From Rhipicephalus microplus (taxonomy: Eukaryota; Arthropoda; Arachnida; Ixodida; Ixodidae), in contig NC_134707.1 in NCBI RefSeq assembly GCF_043290135.1, forward strand, positions 76,650,987-76,714,986: a stretch of 64,000 nt of DNA, in the 5' to 3' direction. The translations under genes were made by a program, and so were the position numbers. Positions 41,601-52,339 of the stretch are shown here, piece after piece. Under the pieces are notes generated by a model. That model was not told where the DNA came from. It searched no databases and saw only the letters and a program-made list of their open reading frames with translations. Within the stretch, counting starts at the first letter, position 1, and every line of letters starts with the position of its first letter.

Positions 41601-44555
41601 CTATAGGCGTCTTCTTTTCGGAAGAGGCTTCAGAGACGAGCATCCTTTTGTCGGTGAGCCCCGAATGTGAAGGCCAGAACTCTGTGGCACAGATTCAGCC
41701 AGCTTATGGAAGGTGGCTTGCAATAAGCCCCTAGCCTCCACCAGTGTTTGAACGTCATAACAGCAGTAAAGGAGGGAACTGCACTTTTCCAATTCCTCGG
41801 TTATACTTTTGTGTAGCTCCGACACTGAGGGGGCTGCTGTCCCAGGAAGCATAGCAACCCCAGGCTGTAAAGGTACTTCACAAAAGCTGGTCTCATTGAC
41901 AAAGGGAATGTCTGACTGATGCTGCTGTACCAAGATCCTGTGAAGACACTTCAGAAGGGCTGGGCTGATTGACAAGGGGAATCTCGGAACTTGTTTCGGA
42001 TTCTGGACAGCTTCCAAGAGTAATTTGCGGTCGATTGAGGTAACTCTGCGGAAGAGAGGAAAAGCCCCACCTGTCTCTGTACTTAAAAACAACACAAAAG
42101 TGCTTGCATGGGTACTTGGGCTTCCTGAAATCAGGGCAGGTACACGATGGCTTGGTGAAGTCGACAGTGTACAGATCATCATCACTTCTTTCAGAATGAA
42201 CCGTAAACACACCTTCAACGGGAGCTCTTCCATGTCTGTGGGGGTGTATTCCTCTGCGTTAACGAGCCGTCTCAGCATATGCTTAACGAACCCATGAGGC
42301 CGGTTGTGCAGGTATGCAGGAACGTTTTCACTGTACTGTCTGTACGCTGATGACTGCCTCCTTGCTGCCTCATGGAATTTCGCTTCTTTGTCGGGAAGGT
42401 AGCCATGAACGACAGTCATGATCAGGGATGTTAACGACCGTTTCCCGCTGGAACTTTTCACGTACTGTGCCTTCAACACGCGGTCTTGGGCCTCAATGCC
42501 GTTATTTGTGGTCAACACAACGTCAAACTCCAGCCTGTAAGACATGACACACAGCTCCTTTACTGACAGCCACACTTCTTCAAAGTAACTGCGGAATCTT
42601 TCGTTTTTCCAATACTCAGAGTCAACAAGGACTTCAACCGCCTTGTCAAAGTCATGCTGATTTGGAGCACTGGCTACGTGTTTCACGAGTCTCAGGGCCT
42701 CATCTGGATCGGATATGTCGTTTTCCTTTCTGCGCAGCCACCTCTGCCATGCCTGTAGTCTATGGAAGTCACAGATGGAGATTTGACTCTCTGGAAACAC
42801 TTGCTTGATGGAGCTTATTGCTGCCTTGCTATAATGCACCATCCAGTATTGTGGGGACCAGTTGTCACACCACTGCTTGAAAGCGTCTAAAGCCTCAGCG
42901 ATACAGTGGGTCGTCTCGAACTGTATGATAAACGCACCAGCTGGTGTGTATCCCGACGGTGTTTTCACGACAAGCAAGAAAAGTGGTAGGGCATAGTCAC
43001 TCGTCTTGTGCGTTGCGTCCAGGCAAACTACTGAGCCTCCGTACTTTTTAAGCATGCTCCTCATGAATTTTGTTTGGAAGCAAAACAGCAACGTGTCTTC
43101 ACACTCGCTGGCAACGCCCTCTTCCACGTTGTCCGAGTCGCTGCTACCCACGAAGCTGCATGCTGCATACGGCCGATAGACAATGGAGGATTCGGGTTGC
43201 TCACCCTTGATCTTTTCAATTAGGATTCTAGCATTCTCTTGATCAACTGTGCTGAAGCGGTCTTTCTTAAGCACAGCTTGGATCTGGTTGCTGATGTCAC
43301 GATGTGTTGGGAAAAGGGCCCTGCAGCTGCTATCAGGCTTCTCCTTGTTCGCAAAAAGTACGTCGTGCACATAATAGTGAAGGCACTTTTTCACATCTGA
43401 TACAGAAGTAATGCCTTCTCTTGCCAACATCTGAATTCGCTCAGCAACGCTCTTGTCCATGTTTTGGCTGAAAGCTTCCATGTGCTCGAAACCATGGTTT
43501 TGATGGGAACTGCAGTCGGCAATCCTAACATATACCCGTGTCTCTTTGGCCACAGACTGCTGCTCTGCGTCAAGTGCCTCCTGCAGCTCCTTGGCCTTGT
43601 CGGCTTTCAGACAACCCTCTCTTGCCTGGCCGCATGGCTGGGGCACATCCACCTAGAAAGCAGGCACTGTTAAGTACACAGATCATATTTTATGGTTTCA
43701 AACAGTGCGACAAGATGAGGGCGAAGTCAAGATGAGACATAAGACAGCGCTGAACTAATAGCTGGAAGTATATTTCCACTATTGCCAGTATGTATACATG
43801 TGGGAAATAGCAAAATAAGAGCGCAAAGCACGAAACACATACAGTCTTGGCTTAGATGCCGAGACTGCATGCGTTGTGCTCATTTTATCTTTCACACTCT
43901 GTTTATTTTGCTATTTCCCACGTGTATACATACTGGCAATGGTGGAAATGTAGAGCGCTGTCTTCTGTCTCATTTTCACTTTGCCCTCATCTTGTTGCGC
44001 TGCTTGAAACCATAATGATCTTCAACCAACTGTGTTGTGTCGGATTGCACAATCATAAATGACATGATAAAGGTCCCCAGAAATTAATCTCGAATTATTT
44101 TTTACTTGTCATTGCACATTACATACCTGGAAATCTGAGTACAACTCAATCCACTTCAAATTCATTGTTGCTGCGTACCCCTTCTTTTTTGTGCCTTGGA
44201 GATTCACCCGCTTCTACTCGTACACCTCCTTCTGCCAGTCAGTGGTACTTGAACTCTGTAAATGAAGTTAACAATATTTATTTCTCGTGTAAACTTGTAG
44301 TAAATTAAAGTAAATCTTCTTTTCACTGCCTACACACAATCTTTGAACTGGAAGACTGCTGGATATGTGCATGAGATTGAAACTTTTGGAAGTGCATCAC
44401 CATGTAACATACCTGTTCTTTTTTTTTCTCCTGAGTTTTCTTGTAGTACTCCGTTCCAAATATGCACACTTTGACGGTTTCCTTGACAACTCGGAACGAC
44501 ACATTGTCCAGAGAGATTCGAGATCCGCAGTGGATCATGGAGAAGACGACATTGG
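41601..44555 (-). pseudogene. MULE/SWIM transposase-derived gene, three exons, broken
   Basis: Three exons share phase 0 at both junctions: 44555-44413 (IHCGSRISLDNVSFRVVKE), 44255-44127 (a KKKGYAATMNLKWIELYSDF block resembling the domain before MULE cores, with a TAG after KEVYE) and 43652-41601. Donors are GTATGT at both introns; acceptors are TTTTCAG, TTTACAG and TTTCTAG. The last exon carries the DDE core: VVCLDATHKTSDYALPLFLL (first Asp), WMVHYSKAAISSIKQVFPES where the second Asp is His, CDFHRLQAWQRW, and TTNNGIEAQDRVLK. A SWIM zinc finger (CTCPDFRKPKYPCKH) lies in another frame at about 42120-42150, so two compensating frameshifts flank it; the C-terminus (KPLPKRRRL) returns to the first frame. 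It could be a decayed domesticated gene or a transposon copy. Confidence 0.85.
43681..44020. mobile_element. Foldback insertion in intron 2 of the MULE-like gene
   Basis: The two halves are near reverse complements. GATCAT ... ATGGTTTCAA opens the left side and TTGAAACCAT ... ATGATC closes the right. The inner arms (CCAGTATGTATACATG and its partner near 43923) flank a short unpaired centre around 43840-43880. AGCGCT blocks and overall layout resemble the outer 3' ends of the Penelope pair at 48172-49305, so it may be an inverted dimer of related 3' ends. Confidence 0.7.
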
Positions 44556-45260
44556 CTGAAAATAAACAATAAAGATGATTTAATGAAGGCACCTAGTTTT
44601 AGGCATGGCAGAGGGCAATATCAAATCTTGTTTTAGTTTTTGTGTAATGGCAGCAAAAAAACTTTAAGATGCGCTGCCTCTGGCAAGAAATTCTGGCTTT
44701 CGTCAACCAGAATAATAAATATAATTATCATTATTATTATTAATAATTACCCAGACTTTTTATGCGGTTTTTAAGTTACAACTTACAAGCAGCACTAACG
44801 CGTTACAGTTTGGTTGGGCCTTGGGATTTTAATATAATTGGGCAAAAAATCTCGACCCTGACCCCTCAGCTTCTCATATACAGCGTTCAACATTAGGCCC
44901 GCCTTGCTCTAGACGTCTAATTCACACTTCCTGGAGGACCACGGATGGCACACACGGCCGTGTCACAATTAGCTTGCTAGCGTTCAGTTACATACAGTTA
45001 AGTTACAGTTCAGTTACAACAGTTCAGTTACAACTGAATAATTTGGGGCGCTAAGCAACGGAGACCAAAGAAACACGCAGACACAGACAAGGTGCCACTT
45101 ACAGCTCCAATAACGTTTATAGAATCTCTGAAGATCGGGTCATGTCCCGGTAATCCGAACAATACTTCACTCACACCGAAATGAATCGGTTCCAGGGGAA
45201 CTGTGAACCGGTAACGAAAACCGGTAACGAAAACAACGCCGTTGACGCGGCTTTGCGAGG
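44380..45260 (-). repeat. Right arm of a 9-kb-spaced inverted duplication
   Basis: Reverse-strand partner of 34240-35250, including the first recognised MULE exon and upstream sequence (PIHFGVSEVLFGLPGHDPIF). It contains an AAT microsatellite near 44715-44750 and a CAGTTACA tandem run at 44980-45036. Divergence between arms is substantial, with small indels. Confidence 0.75.
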
Positions 45261-45383
45261 CGAGTTGATTTATCGGCTTTTGTTGAAACGCTACACAACG
45301 CGCGTCTAGTACGTGACCTTCATTACAAATGTTTGTGCGTATGCATGTATGGTTTAATACAGCTGAAATGACTGCACTTTCAG

Positions 45384-45516
45384 GAGCATTTCTCGCCAGA
45401 CCAGTTTGAGCCACTTGCTCTTGAACGCGGCGTAAAGAAGCTCAGACGCGACGCTGTGCCAACGCTTTTTAAGCCTTCCCGGCAGCGAAGGCGCACGGAA
45501 AGACTTCTGCTTTCAG
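45384..45516 (+). CDS. Exon with the end of a THAP domain
   Basis: Starts after the acceptor CACTTTCAG in phase 0 and encodes EHFSPDQFEPLALERGVK, then KLRRDAVPTLFKPSRQRRR. The E-H-F zinc ligand region and the AVPT(L/I)F motif are diagnostic of the second half of a THAP domain. The donor TTTCAG/GTATGT leaves phase 1. The exon with the first Cys pair was not found upstream, where the MULE-like gene lies. A THAP-domain DNA-binding protein is the best call. Confidence 0.7.
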
Positions 45517-47190
45517 GTATGTCATTGCGCTGCTTGTATTACTCGTGCTGCATTATCTGAATAATCGCACTGCTCGATATCTTGTAGGAGCATTACACGT
45601 TTAGTTTTTAGGTAGACAAACAAACATAGCAACTTGAACATAGCTACTGAAAGGGATTGTTGGGCTGTACATGACCGATATTTGGTTCCTGCGGTGAGCA
45701 CGGGATGACTACACTGAAAGGTGCAGTGGAGTAAAAATGCATCACAGCTGATCTCGCTTTCACGCGATGCTGCAAGATTGCTAGTTTGCATTGCCAGCAT
45801 ACCATTCCCCCCCCCTACCCCACTTTATTTGTGAGTGGTAGCGCCGGCACAGGAACGTTTTGTCTTCACGTTTGAATTAAAGAACATTCTGCATTCGCAA
45901 GAAATCGATAGACTGTGAAAAAAATCAACATGTACGGAGAGAGAAAATTCAGTTTTAACGTTATTTATGTCATCAATACGTTACAAGGAATCACTTGCAA
46001 GAGCTAACCACTTTGTTCGAAATAACCCGGTGTATTTCTTACGGACTTGCATGCATTAATGAGGGAAAAGTCGCATGCTTTGTGCGTTACGCATAATTTA
46101 CAATATAACTTTCTGGGGCTGCAGCAAAGGGACTCATTAAAGATGTACGCACGTATGAAGCACACCGCATGATCAGTTGCGTTAATGTTGTCATGTGTAA
46201 GTGACAACAGGGGTTAGCGCATCGAAGCTTTGTGAGCCGCAGAGACCACTGCGGTGCTTGGGGCACCTGGCCCTCCGTGTTGGTTGTTTTGTGCATTGCC
46301 CATTGGGGCCATCGAGTAATTGAGTGCTTCGGACGTCCCCTAATCGAAAACTGATTGTCTTCAGCTGAAGTCACCATTGCTGAAATGACGCATTACGGAT
46401 TCGGAGTTTCGAAATGACAGCCGCTTGGCAGCAAACAGCATTTAAGGGTTGTGCGCTCCTTGCTACTGCAAACAGTTGAAAATGCTGTCATTTCTCCTCT
46501 GTGTCTCTCGTTTTGTTGGTCTGTTTATAGCGCTTCATTTCACCAAGTTAGAAATGCATTTTAGTGCACAAATAAAACACATGTACGCATATTTGCATGC
46601 AATCCACGTGGTAGCAGTTGGAGGGCATGCAACAAAATCCAATGCATTTTGTTTTCCTTTTGTGCATGTTTAAATCTTGCAGCAATATTATGTGCACTGT
46701 TGCATGAACTTCAACTGCCCTGCCTTAATTTGCACAGCTGAACATGGTCTCTGGTTGGTGCAATCGATGCGCCCTTTTCCATATTTGTAGCAACAAATGT
46801 TACGTGCACACAGTAAAAAGGAATGTGTCCATTGATTGGGATTATGTGTACATGAAAGCATACGCGTAAGACTCAAAGCAATGTTGTGTCTCACGTATTC
46901 ATCAGGCATCCCATCAGTGTGGCATACACGCTAGTTTTGTGTTCAGATGCCGGAGTTGAGGAACTGTGTGACAATAAACATGGAAACACTAATACAATGA
47001 GTGCAGGGAATTTGCTAGGTTGGCGTATAAGGAGACTTCAAAGTTTGTTAACAAAGCGTCGTCTTCTTTGGAGCGGTTTAAGTGAAAGCAGCTGCTAGAA
47101 TGGTTGAATAAAACGGCATTTCAATCAATTGTACTACCCTTGTCTCGTTTGATTTTATAGTGTCTGCTCATTTATGAACGACATTTTTAG
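45517..47190. other. Probable intron of the THAP gene
   Basis: No coding frame recognised. An AATAAA at 47107-47112 in a TTGAATAAAACGG context could serve an alternative 3' end. Open frames here show no motif. Confidence 0.45.
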
Positions 47191-47271
47191 GAAATGGCAT
47201 GAGCATTGACAGCAGCTCAATAGGACATTACCATTGCTACTTTCACGGATCTCATGAGAGTGATACTCCAG
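47191..47271 (+). CDS. 81-bp phase-1 exon of the THAP gene
   Basis: Bounded by acceptor TTTTTAG and donor G/GTACG. It encodes NGMSIDSSSIGHYHCYFHG, then SHESDTP, without stops. Both ends are phase 1, compatible with the THAP exon's donor and with the repeated exons that follow. Function unknown. Confidence 0.5.
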
Positions 47272-47352
47272 GTACGATTGCGGTGACATTCATGGTGTAG
47301 ACGTGGAAGTAATGCTTGTAATTAACCGAGATGGCTGGCTTCTATCTTGTAG

Positions 47353-47454
47353 AAATGTCCCCAGAGGATACGCCCCACCTTTCAATTGAAGCAGAAGTGG
47401 TTGGCCAAGGTACTCTGGACATTGTGCAACAGAGTTCTGCGTGCAGTATACCAG
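47353..47454 (+). CDS. Repeated exon, copy 1 (34-codon module)
   Basis: Acceptor TCTTGTAG, donor CCAG/GTAAGC, phase 1 at both ends, 102 bp, open. It encodes EMSPEDTPHLSIEAEVVGQG followed by TLDIVQQSSACSIP. The sequence and parts of both flanking introns recur at 47662, 48058 and 50608. I do not recognise the module. Confidence 0.55.
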
Positions 47455-47661
47455 GTAAGCAGGTGTCTGTTTATTGCATCATGCACGTAACTTTTTTTTT
47501 TCAACAATGAACTGGTATAGAGAAGAGAAACAGATGCCCTGTATTGTGAGGATTCGATATTATGTTCGTAAATGTGTCAAATAAGTGGAAGTGTCTCCTC
47601 ATGTTAAAGGCGTGGAAGTACTACAGTTTATTAACTGAAATGTCTTGATTCTGTCTTGCAG

Positions 47662-47774
47662 AAATGTCTCCAGAGAATCCGCCTCACCTTTCAAGTGAAG
47701 CGGAAGGGATTGGCCTAGGTAAGGCCTAGGTACTCTGGACATTGCGCAATGGAGTCCTGCATGCAACATACCAG
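47662..47774 (+). pseudogene. Repeated exon, copy 2, frameshifted
   Basis: Same splice signals (TCTTGCAG; CCAG/GTAAAA). An 11-bp tandem duplication around GGCCTAGGTAA makes it 113 bp and breaks the frame. The duplication also creates an internal donor-like CCTAG/GTAAGG. Confidence 0.6.
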
Positions 47775-48057
47775 GTAAAAACGTGTATATTAATTGCACG
47801 TGCTCCACTTTTTTTCAACAATGAACTGTTATAGCTAAGTGGAATGGATGCCCTGTATCGTCAGGGTTGTATTTAATGATTGTGAATGCGTTATCTGAGT
47901 GCAAGTATCTCCTCATGTTAGAAACATGAAAGTAATGCAGTTTACTGACTGCGTATTATAACCGTAAATGCTTCATGCGAGTGGAAGTATCCCCTCGTGA
48001 TAGAGACGTGGAGGTAATGCAGTTTATTAACTGAAATGTCTTGCTTCTGTCTTGTAC

Positions 48058-48147
48058 AAATGGTCCCAGAGAATCCGCCTCACCTTCCAAGTGAAGCAGT
48101 AGTAGTTGACCGAGGCACTCTGGACATTGTGCAATGGATTTCTACAG
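48058..48147 (+). pseudogene. Repeated exon, copy 3, acceptor lost
   Basis: The usual TTGTAG acceptor reads TTGTAC, so splicing to this copy should fail. The body is open and the donor ACAG/GTAAGA is intact; 12 bases are missing near the end, keeping 90 bp in frame. It lies just left of the Penelope insertion. Confidence 0.6.
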
Positions 48148-48338
48148 GTAAGAACGTGTACGTTGATCATATACCTTCGTAGGAAGCGCAAAACTACACA
48201 CAGGGACAGCAAGGAAGAAAGATACTACACAAGCGCTTAGTTGCAGCTAAGCTTTTATTTGGATAGGCGAACCTATCTAAAGGTAAAAGAACAAATACAA
48301 AACAAACAAAGAGGCCCACGTGTCATGCCAGTCATCAC

Positions 48339-48854
48339 TCATCCATTCTTGCCTAACACGCCATCCAAAAAATGAAGTTCTTTCTGTGTAAGCGAGATAG
48401 ACGGTGCGCTCACACAATGAAATTCATGCTGCTTGATTTCTGCAGCTTCAACTATCAGTCTCGTTAACATATCCCTGCCACGATACAAAATGCAAGTGTT
48501 ATCAAAGTACGGCACGCAACAACCACAATTATTGCTGTGGATAGCCAGGTGGCCATCCGCGCATTTCCACACCTTATTATGGCGTTCTTTTACCCGCTCA
48601 TTGATACACCTTTCAGTTTGTCCAACGCATACGCGGCCACATGACAAGGGTATCCTATACACAACAGACGGTGCACTCGTAACATAGTCATTGCGATGGT
48701 TGACTTTGCAACGCTTCTTTTCTCTCGGAACAGGGCAAGTTTCACTAAACAGTTTAGACAGTTCCGTGTGCACATCATGTTGTGTATAGAATACCCTTGC
48801 GGTGTGCCCGCGTATACGTTGGAGAGACTGAAAGGTGTAATAATGAGCGGGCAA
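48339..48854 (-). pseudogene. Penelope GIY-YIG endonuclease fragment (left copy)
   Basis: An open 171-codon frame reads ELSKLFSETCPVPREKKRCK, then SVVYRIPLSCGRVCVGQTER with the GIY-like VVY and YIG-like VCVG elements, CINERVKERH, NNCGC and the C-terminal VEAAEIKQHEF. This is the usual order at the end of Penelope-like ORFs. Codons upstream of about 48766 belong to the opposite copy or to the linker. The reverse transcriptase is absent. Confidence 0.8.
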
Positions 48855-49120
48855 AAGAACATGGTAATAAGGTGCAGAAATGCGCGGATGGCCACCTGGC
48901 TATCCACAGCAATGATTGTGGTTGCATACCGTACTTTGATAACACTTTCATTTTGTAACGCGACAGGGATATGTTAACAAGACTGATAGTTAACGAGATT
49001 GGTCGTTAAAGCTGCAGAAATGAAGCGGGATGAATCATATTATGTGAACGCACCATCTCGCTTACACAAAAAGAACTTTGTTTTTTGGACGGTGTCTTAG
49101 GCATGAATGGATGAGTGATG
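48766..49120 (+). pseudogene. Penelope GIY-YIG endonuclease fragment (right copy)
   Basis: In shifting frames it reads VYVGETERCNNERAKEHGNK, CADGHLAIHSNDCGC, PYFDNTFIL and ISLTQKELCFLDGVLGMNG, matching the left copy with frameshifts and stops. It is more decayed than the left copy. Confidence 0.75.
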
Positions 49121-49359
49121 ACTGGCATGACACGTAGGCCTCTTCGTTTGTTTTGTCGTCATTCTTTTACCTTTATGCTTATCCAAATAAAAGCTTAGTT
49201 GCAGTTAAGCGCTTGTGTAGTCTTTCTTCCTTGCTGTTCTTGTGTGTAGCTTTGCGCTTCCTACGAAGATGAATCTGTACCAACTAGCCCAGTCTACTTG
49301 TTCATTACGTTGATCATAGGTGGGCATTACAATCACCCAATTTTTTTCAGGAATCGCAC

Positions 49360-50405
49360 TCACTTAGTATGCTCACACTCACGTGTACTCGCATCCATAA
49401 TACTCACTCACGTTCACACTCACCTGTACTCTCACTCAAGGCTATTCGCTCACGTTCATACTCACATAATCCTACTCCAAGCTACCCACTGACGTTCATA
49501 CTCACGTGTACTCACCCACACGTACTCACGTTCACATCCACGTACACTCACACTTCTAGCTACTCACTCACTTTCATACTCACACGTGTACTTGCACCCA
49601 TATGTGCTCACTCACATTCATACTCACATCAAGTAGCACTAACGAATAGTCACTTAGGTTCATACATCAACTCACACCCATATGTAGTACTTACGTTCAT
49701 ACAAAAATCAACTCTCGCTCACAGGTGCTCACTCACGTTCATACTCACATGTATTCAAACTCACAGGTGCTCACGTTCATACTCGCGTCAACTTTCTCAC
49801 AGGTACTCACTCACGTTCATAGTTGATGCAACTCACTCTCACAAGTACTCGCTCACGTTCATACTTGCATCAACTCACACACACTCACATCAGCTTAAAC
49901 TAATTTTGAATGAAGAAACAGCACTAGAAGAGGACGAGACGAGAGGACACAAAGACAGCGGCGTGTTTGTGTCCTCTCGTCTGGTCCTGTTATAGCGCTG
50001 TTTCTTCATTCAAGATCAGTATGTACCAAACAGCCTGATTCAAGACGCTCAAACTCAAACTCGCATTCATACATCAGCTCACTCTCTCAGGCTCGCAGGA
50101 ACTCACTCAAATTGGTTCTCACGTTTACTTGCCCTCATTGGCCCTTACTCACGGTCATATTCACGTGTACTCGCAGTTATTCGTACTCACTCACGCTCAC
50201 ACATTACTTCTAGCTCATTGGTACTCTCTCACGTTCATACACATTACTTCTAGCTCATTGGTACTCTCTCACGTTCATACACCTACTCGCACACACCTCT
50301 ACTCACTCACGTTGAGATTCACGCCTGCTCACATTCATGAGTATTCACTCATACTTAAAACTCACGCGTTTCAAATGAGTGTGAGTGAGTGCACTCATGA
50401 GTGAG
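49360..50405. repeat. Degenerate minisatellite of TCACTCACGTTCATA-type units
   Basis: About 1 kb of irregular repeats built from ACTCACTCACGTTCATACTC words. A 46-bp unit is duplicated near 50190-50282. The array is interrupted by the foldback at 49906-50013. Apparent open frames of up to 208 codons rich in Ser, His, Leu and Thr are artefacts of the repeat. Confidence 0.85.
49906..50013. mobile_element. Short foldback insertion in the minisatellite
   Basis: Arms 49906-49953 and 49966-50013 match as reverse complements at 44 of 48 positions around a 12-base centre. The sequence beyond the right arm (GATCAGTATGTACCAAACAGCC) resembles the end of the right Penelope copy (GATGAATCTGTACCAACTAGCC), suggesting a related origin. 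Confidence 0.7.
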
Positions 50406-50607
50406 TATGCCTAGCTATGATGTTGATTGCATACACTTTGCTTTTTTTGAACAATGAACTGTTCTTGTTAGTGAAATAGATGCCCTGTATTATCAGGGTT
50501 GGATTTTAAGTTCGCAGATGCTTCATGTCAGTGGAAGTATCCGCTCAGGTTACAGACGTGGAAGTAATGCAGTATATTAACAGAGCTGTCTTTCTTCTAT
50601 TTTGTAG

Positions 50608-50709
50608 AAATATCTCCAGAGAATGTGCCTCACATTTCGAGTGAAGCCAAAGTGGTTCGCGGAGGTACACTGGACATTGTGCAAAGGAGTTCTGCGTGCA
50701 ACATATCGG
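50608..50709 (+). CDS. Repeated exon, copy 4 (34-codon module)
   Basis: Acceptor TTTTGTAG, donor G/GTATGA, 102 bp, phase 1 at both ends, no stop. It encodes EISPENVPHISSEAKVVRGG followed by TLDIVQRSSACNIS. Best preserved together with copy 1. Confidence 0.55.
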
Positions 50710-50749
50710 GTATGAAGATTGCGTGAACTTTGCTTTTTTTTAAACAATG

Positions 50750-51505
50750 AACAAGGGTCGTCCCACGCCGACTGTCCAAATCGTGGCGCTCGCCAAAAAT
50801 CAGTTTCTATTGAAAAATCTAAGAAAATTAAACAGATATAGACATTACTTCTACAGAATTTTTCCAAAATATTTTGAGCGGCAAATTTTTTTTGTGCACG
50901 TGATCACCATTCGAAATTCGCGAAATGGTGGGAAAGCTGGCACGAAAAAAAATTTCCTATAAGTCGACCATGTCGTGCATTCTTTCAACACTTGCTTTTA
51001 TGCATTTTTCGAGCATAGTGCTTTCAATATATGACAGTTCCTTATGGTAGCTTTAAATTAATCATTTTCTGGTGTATAGGCATAGTTGAGTAAGTTGTAG
51101 CATTTTTGAAAACTTTTCTGCAAAAAACGATTGCCAGTAATATGCATAAATTACTCATTCAAACTCTTCATAAGACTTAATGTTTCCTCCTACTTTTGTT
51201 GTCCCTGTGCGTGGCACCTACGCTCTAAAATAAAATCCTAAAGTTGGCAAAAACGCCACTTCAGCCCAAGCTGAGACACCTGTAGCACCCTATAAGGTGG
51301 TCCAAGAAACAATCACCGAAAAAGCGCATACGAATGAGAATTACAACAAGTTTAATCGAAGTAATTGTTCTTTTAGTGGAGAAAACAATTTTTGAAGTTT
51401 AGTCCCACTATTGCACAATTTTACTATGGGGCAATAGAAACCAACTGAATTTGCTGCATAAAAAAAAGAGTTGTGTACTCGCACTACATGGTTTTAAGTT
51501 TTTTT
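50750..51505. other. Unidentified insertion in a fifth repeat unit
   Basis: The intron part of the repeat unit is followed to AACAATGAAC near 50750 and resumes near 51505 (TGTTCGTAAATGCATCATC ... GTGGAAGTATCTCCTCATG). The roughly 750 bp between shows no coding domain and no evident terminal repeats. Confidence 0.4.
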
Positions 51506-51559
51506 ACTAGAACTTTATTTTGTATGTTCGTAAATGCATCATCTTTGTGGAAGTATCTC

Positions 51560-52335
51560 CTCATGACCATAAAATTGGCTTGCGTAGTTGCACAACGAAA
51601 AAGAAAAAACACTGCAGTGATTGTGCGCATGCACAGCTGGGCCACTTGGAGTTCGTTGCTACACACGTAATGGTTGTAAACAAAGAATACTGAAAAAGGT
51701 AGACCTGCTTAAACTGTATCGGCTGCTAGTACTTTATTGTAATTTCACTGTACAGCTAAGCTGACGCACCGTTGTCTTTTGAAGCAGACCTAAGTTATGC
51801 AACTTACTCGCATTTATGATACCATGTGATGCACTTGCAGTGCTATTTAAGGAAGCGCATTCACACTGCATGTGCTTAGTGAAGCGTCAGGTATTTTGAA
51901 GCTTCCAATTACTTGAAACTCATAACGCTGCAGTTTATGCGCAGGGAATTTGTTTACGTTTTGTTGCGAAAATAAAATTTATTCATTCCCGTGATTGTTT
52001 TTAGCTATCACTGTCCGTATGAAGCTACAGATGTATACACGCTTCACGAATTCCATGACGGCGTGGAACTGAATGAAAGAGCTTTTTCAAAAAAATGGCT
52101 CGAAGCTTGCACTAATCTACGCAATGTTCGATACACAGCTAAGCTGATCGGCGCCATGCTTATTTATTGCTGTATAAAGACACAGCATTTGCTCTAAGGG
52201 TGCTTGAATTTCGCTGCAGCGATGTTGAACTTGGCTTGGTGGACCCCGGTATATAACTCTTTCGTGTTAAAGAAGCAATAATATGTATTGTTAAGCTGCG
52301 AACTTGCTCCAGGGGTCTGAAACATGCTGACTGCA
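51560..52335. other. Non-coding DNA, nothing recognised
   Basis: Short frames only. Confidence 0.5.
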
Positions 52336-52339
52336 GCCT

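Larger units (their letters stand above)
48172..49305. mobile_element. Head-to-head inverted pair of Penelope-like elements
   Basis: Two 5'-truncated copies face each other at about 48766: the left one runs on the reverse strand, the right one on the forward strand, with 3' ends outward. Both carry a GIY-YIG endonuclease remnant and a shared 3' end (GCGCTTCCTACGAAG). The pair is flanked by one 13-bp direct repeat TACGTTGATCATA (48159-48171 and 49306-49318), so it inserted as a unit. It split the intron after repeated exon copy 3. Confidence 0.88.

Noticed and set aside
45028..45414. 128-codon reverse frame as an extra MULE exon
   Set aside because: A donor-like GTAAGT lies near 45104, but the phase does not join the next exon without a stop, so no exon call was made.
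49369..49995. 208-codon forward frame rich in Ser, His, Leu, Thr
   Set aside because: It is translation of the TCACTCACGTTCATA minisatellite and runs into the foldback.
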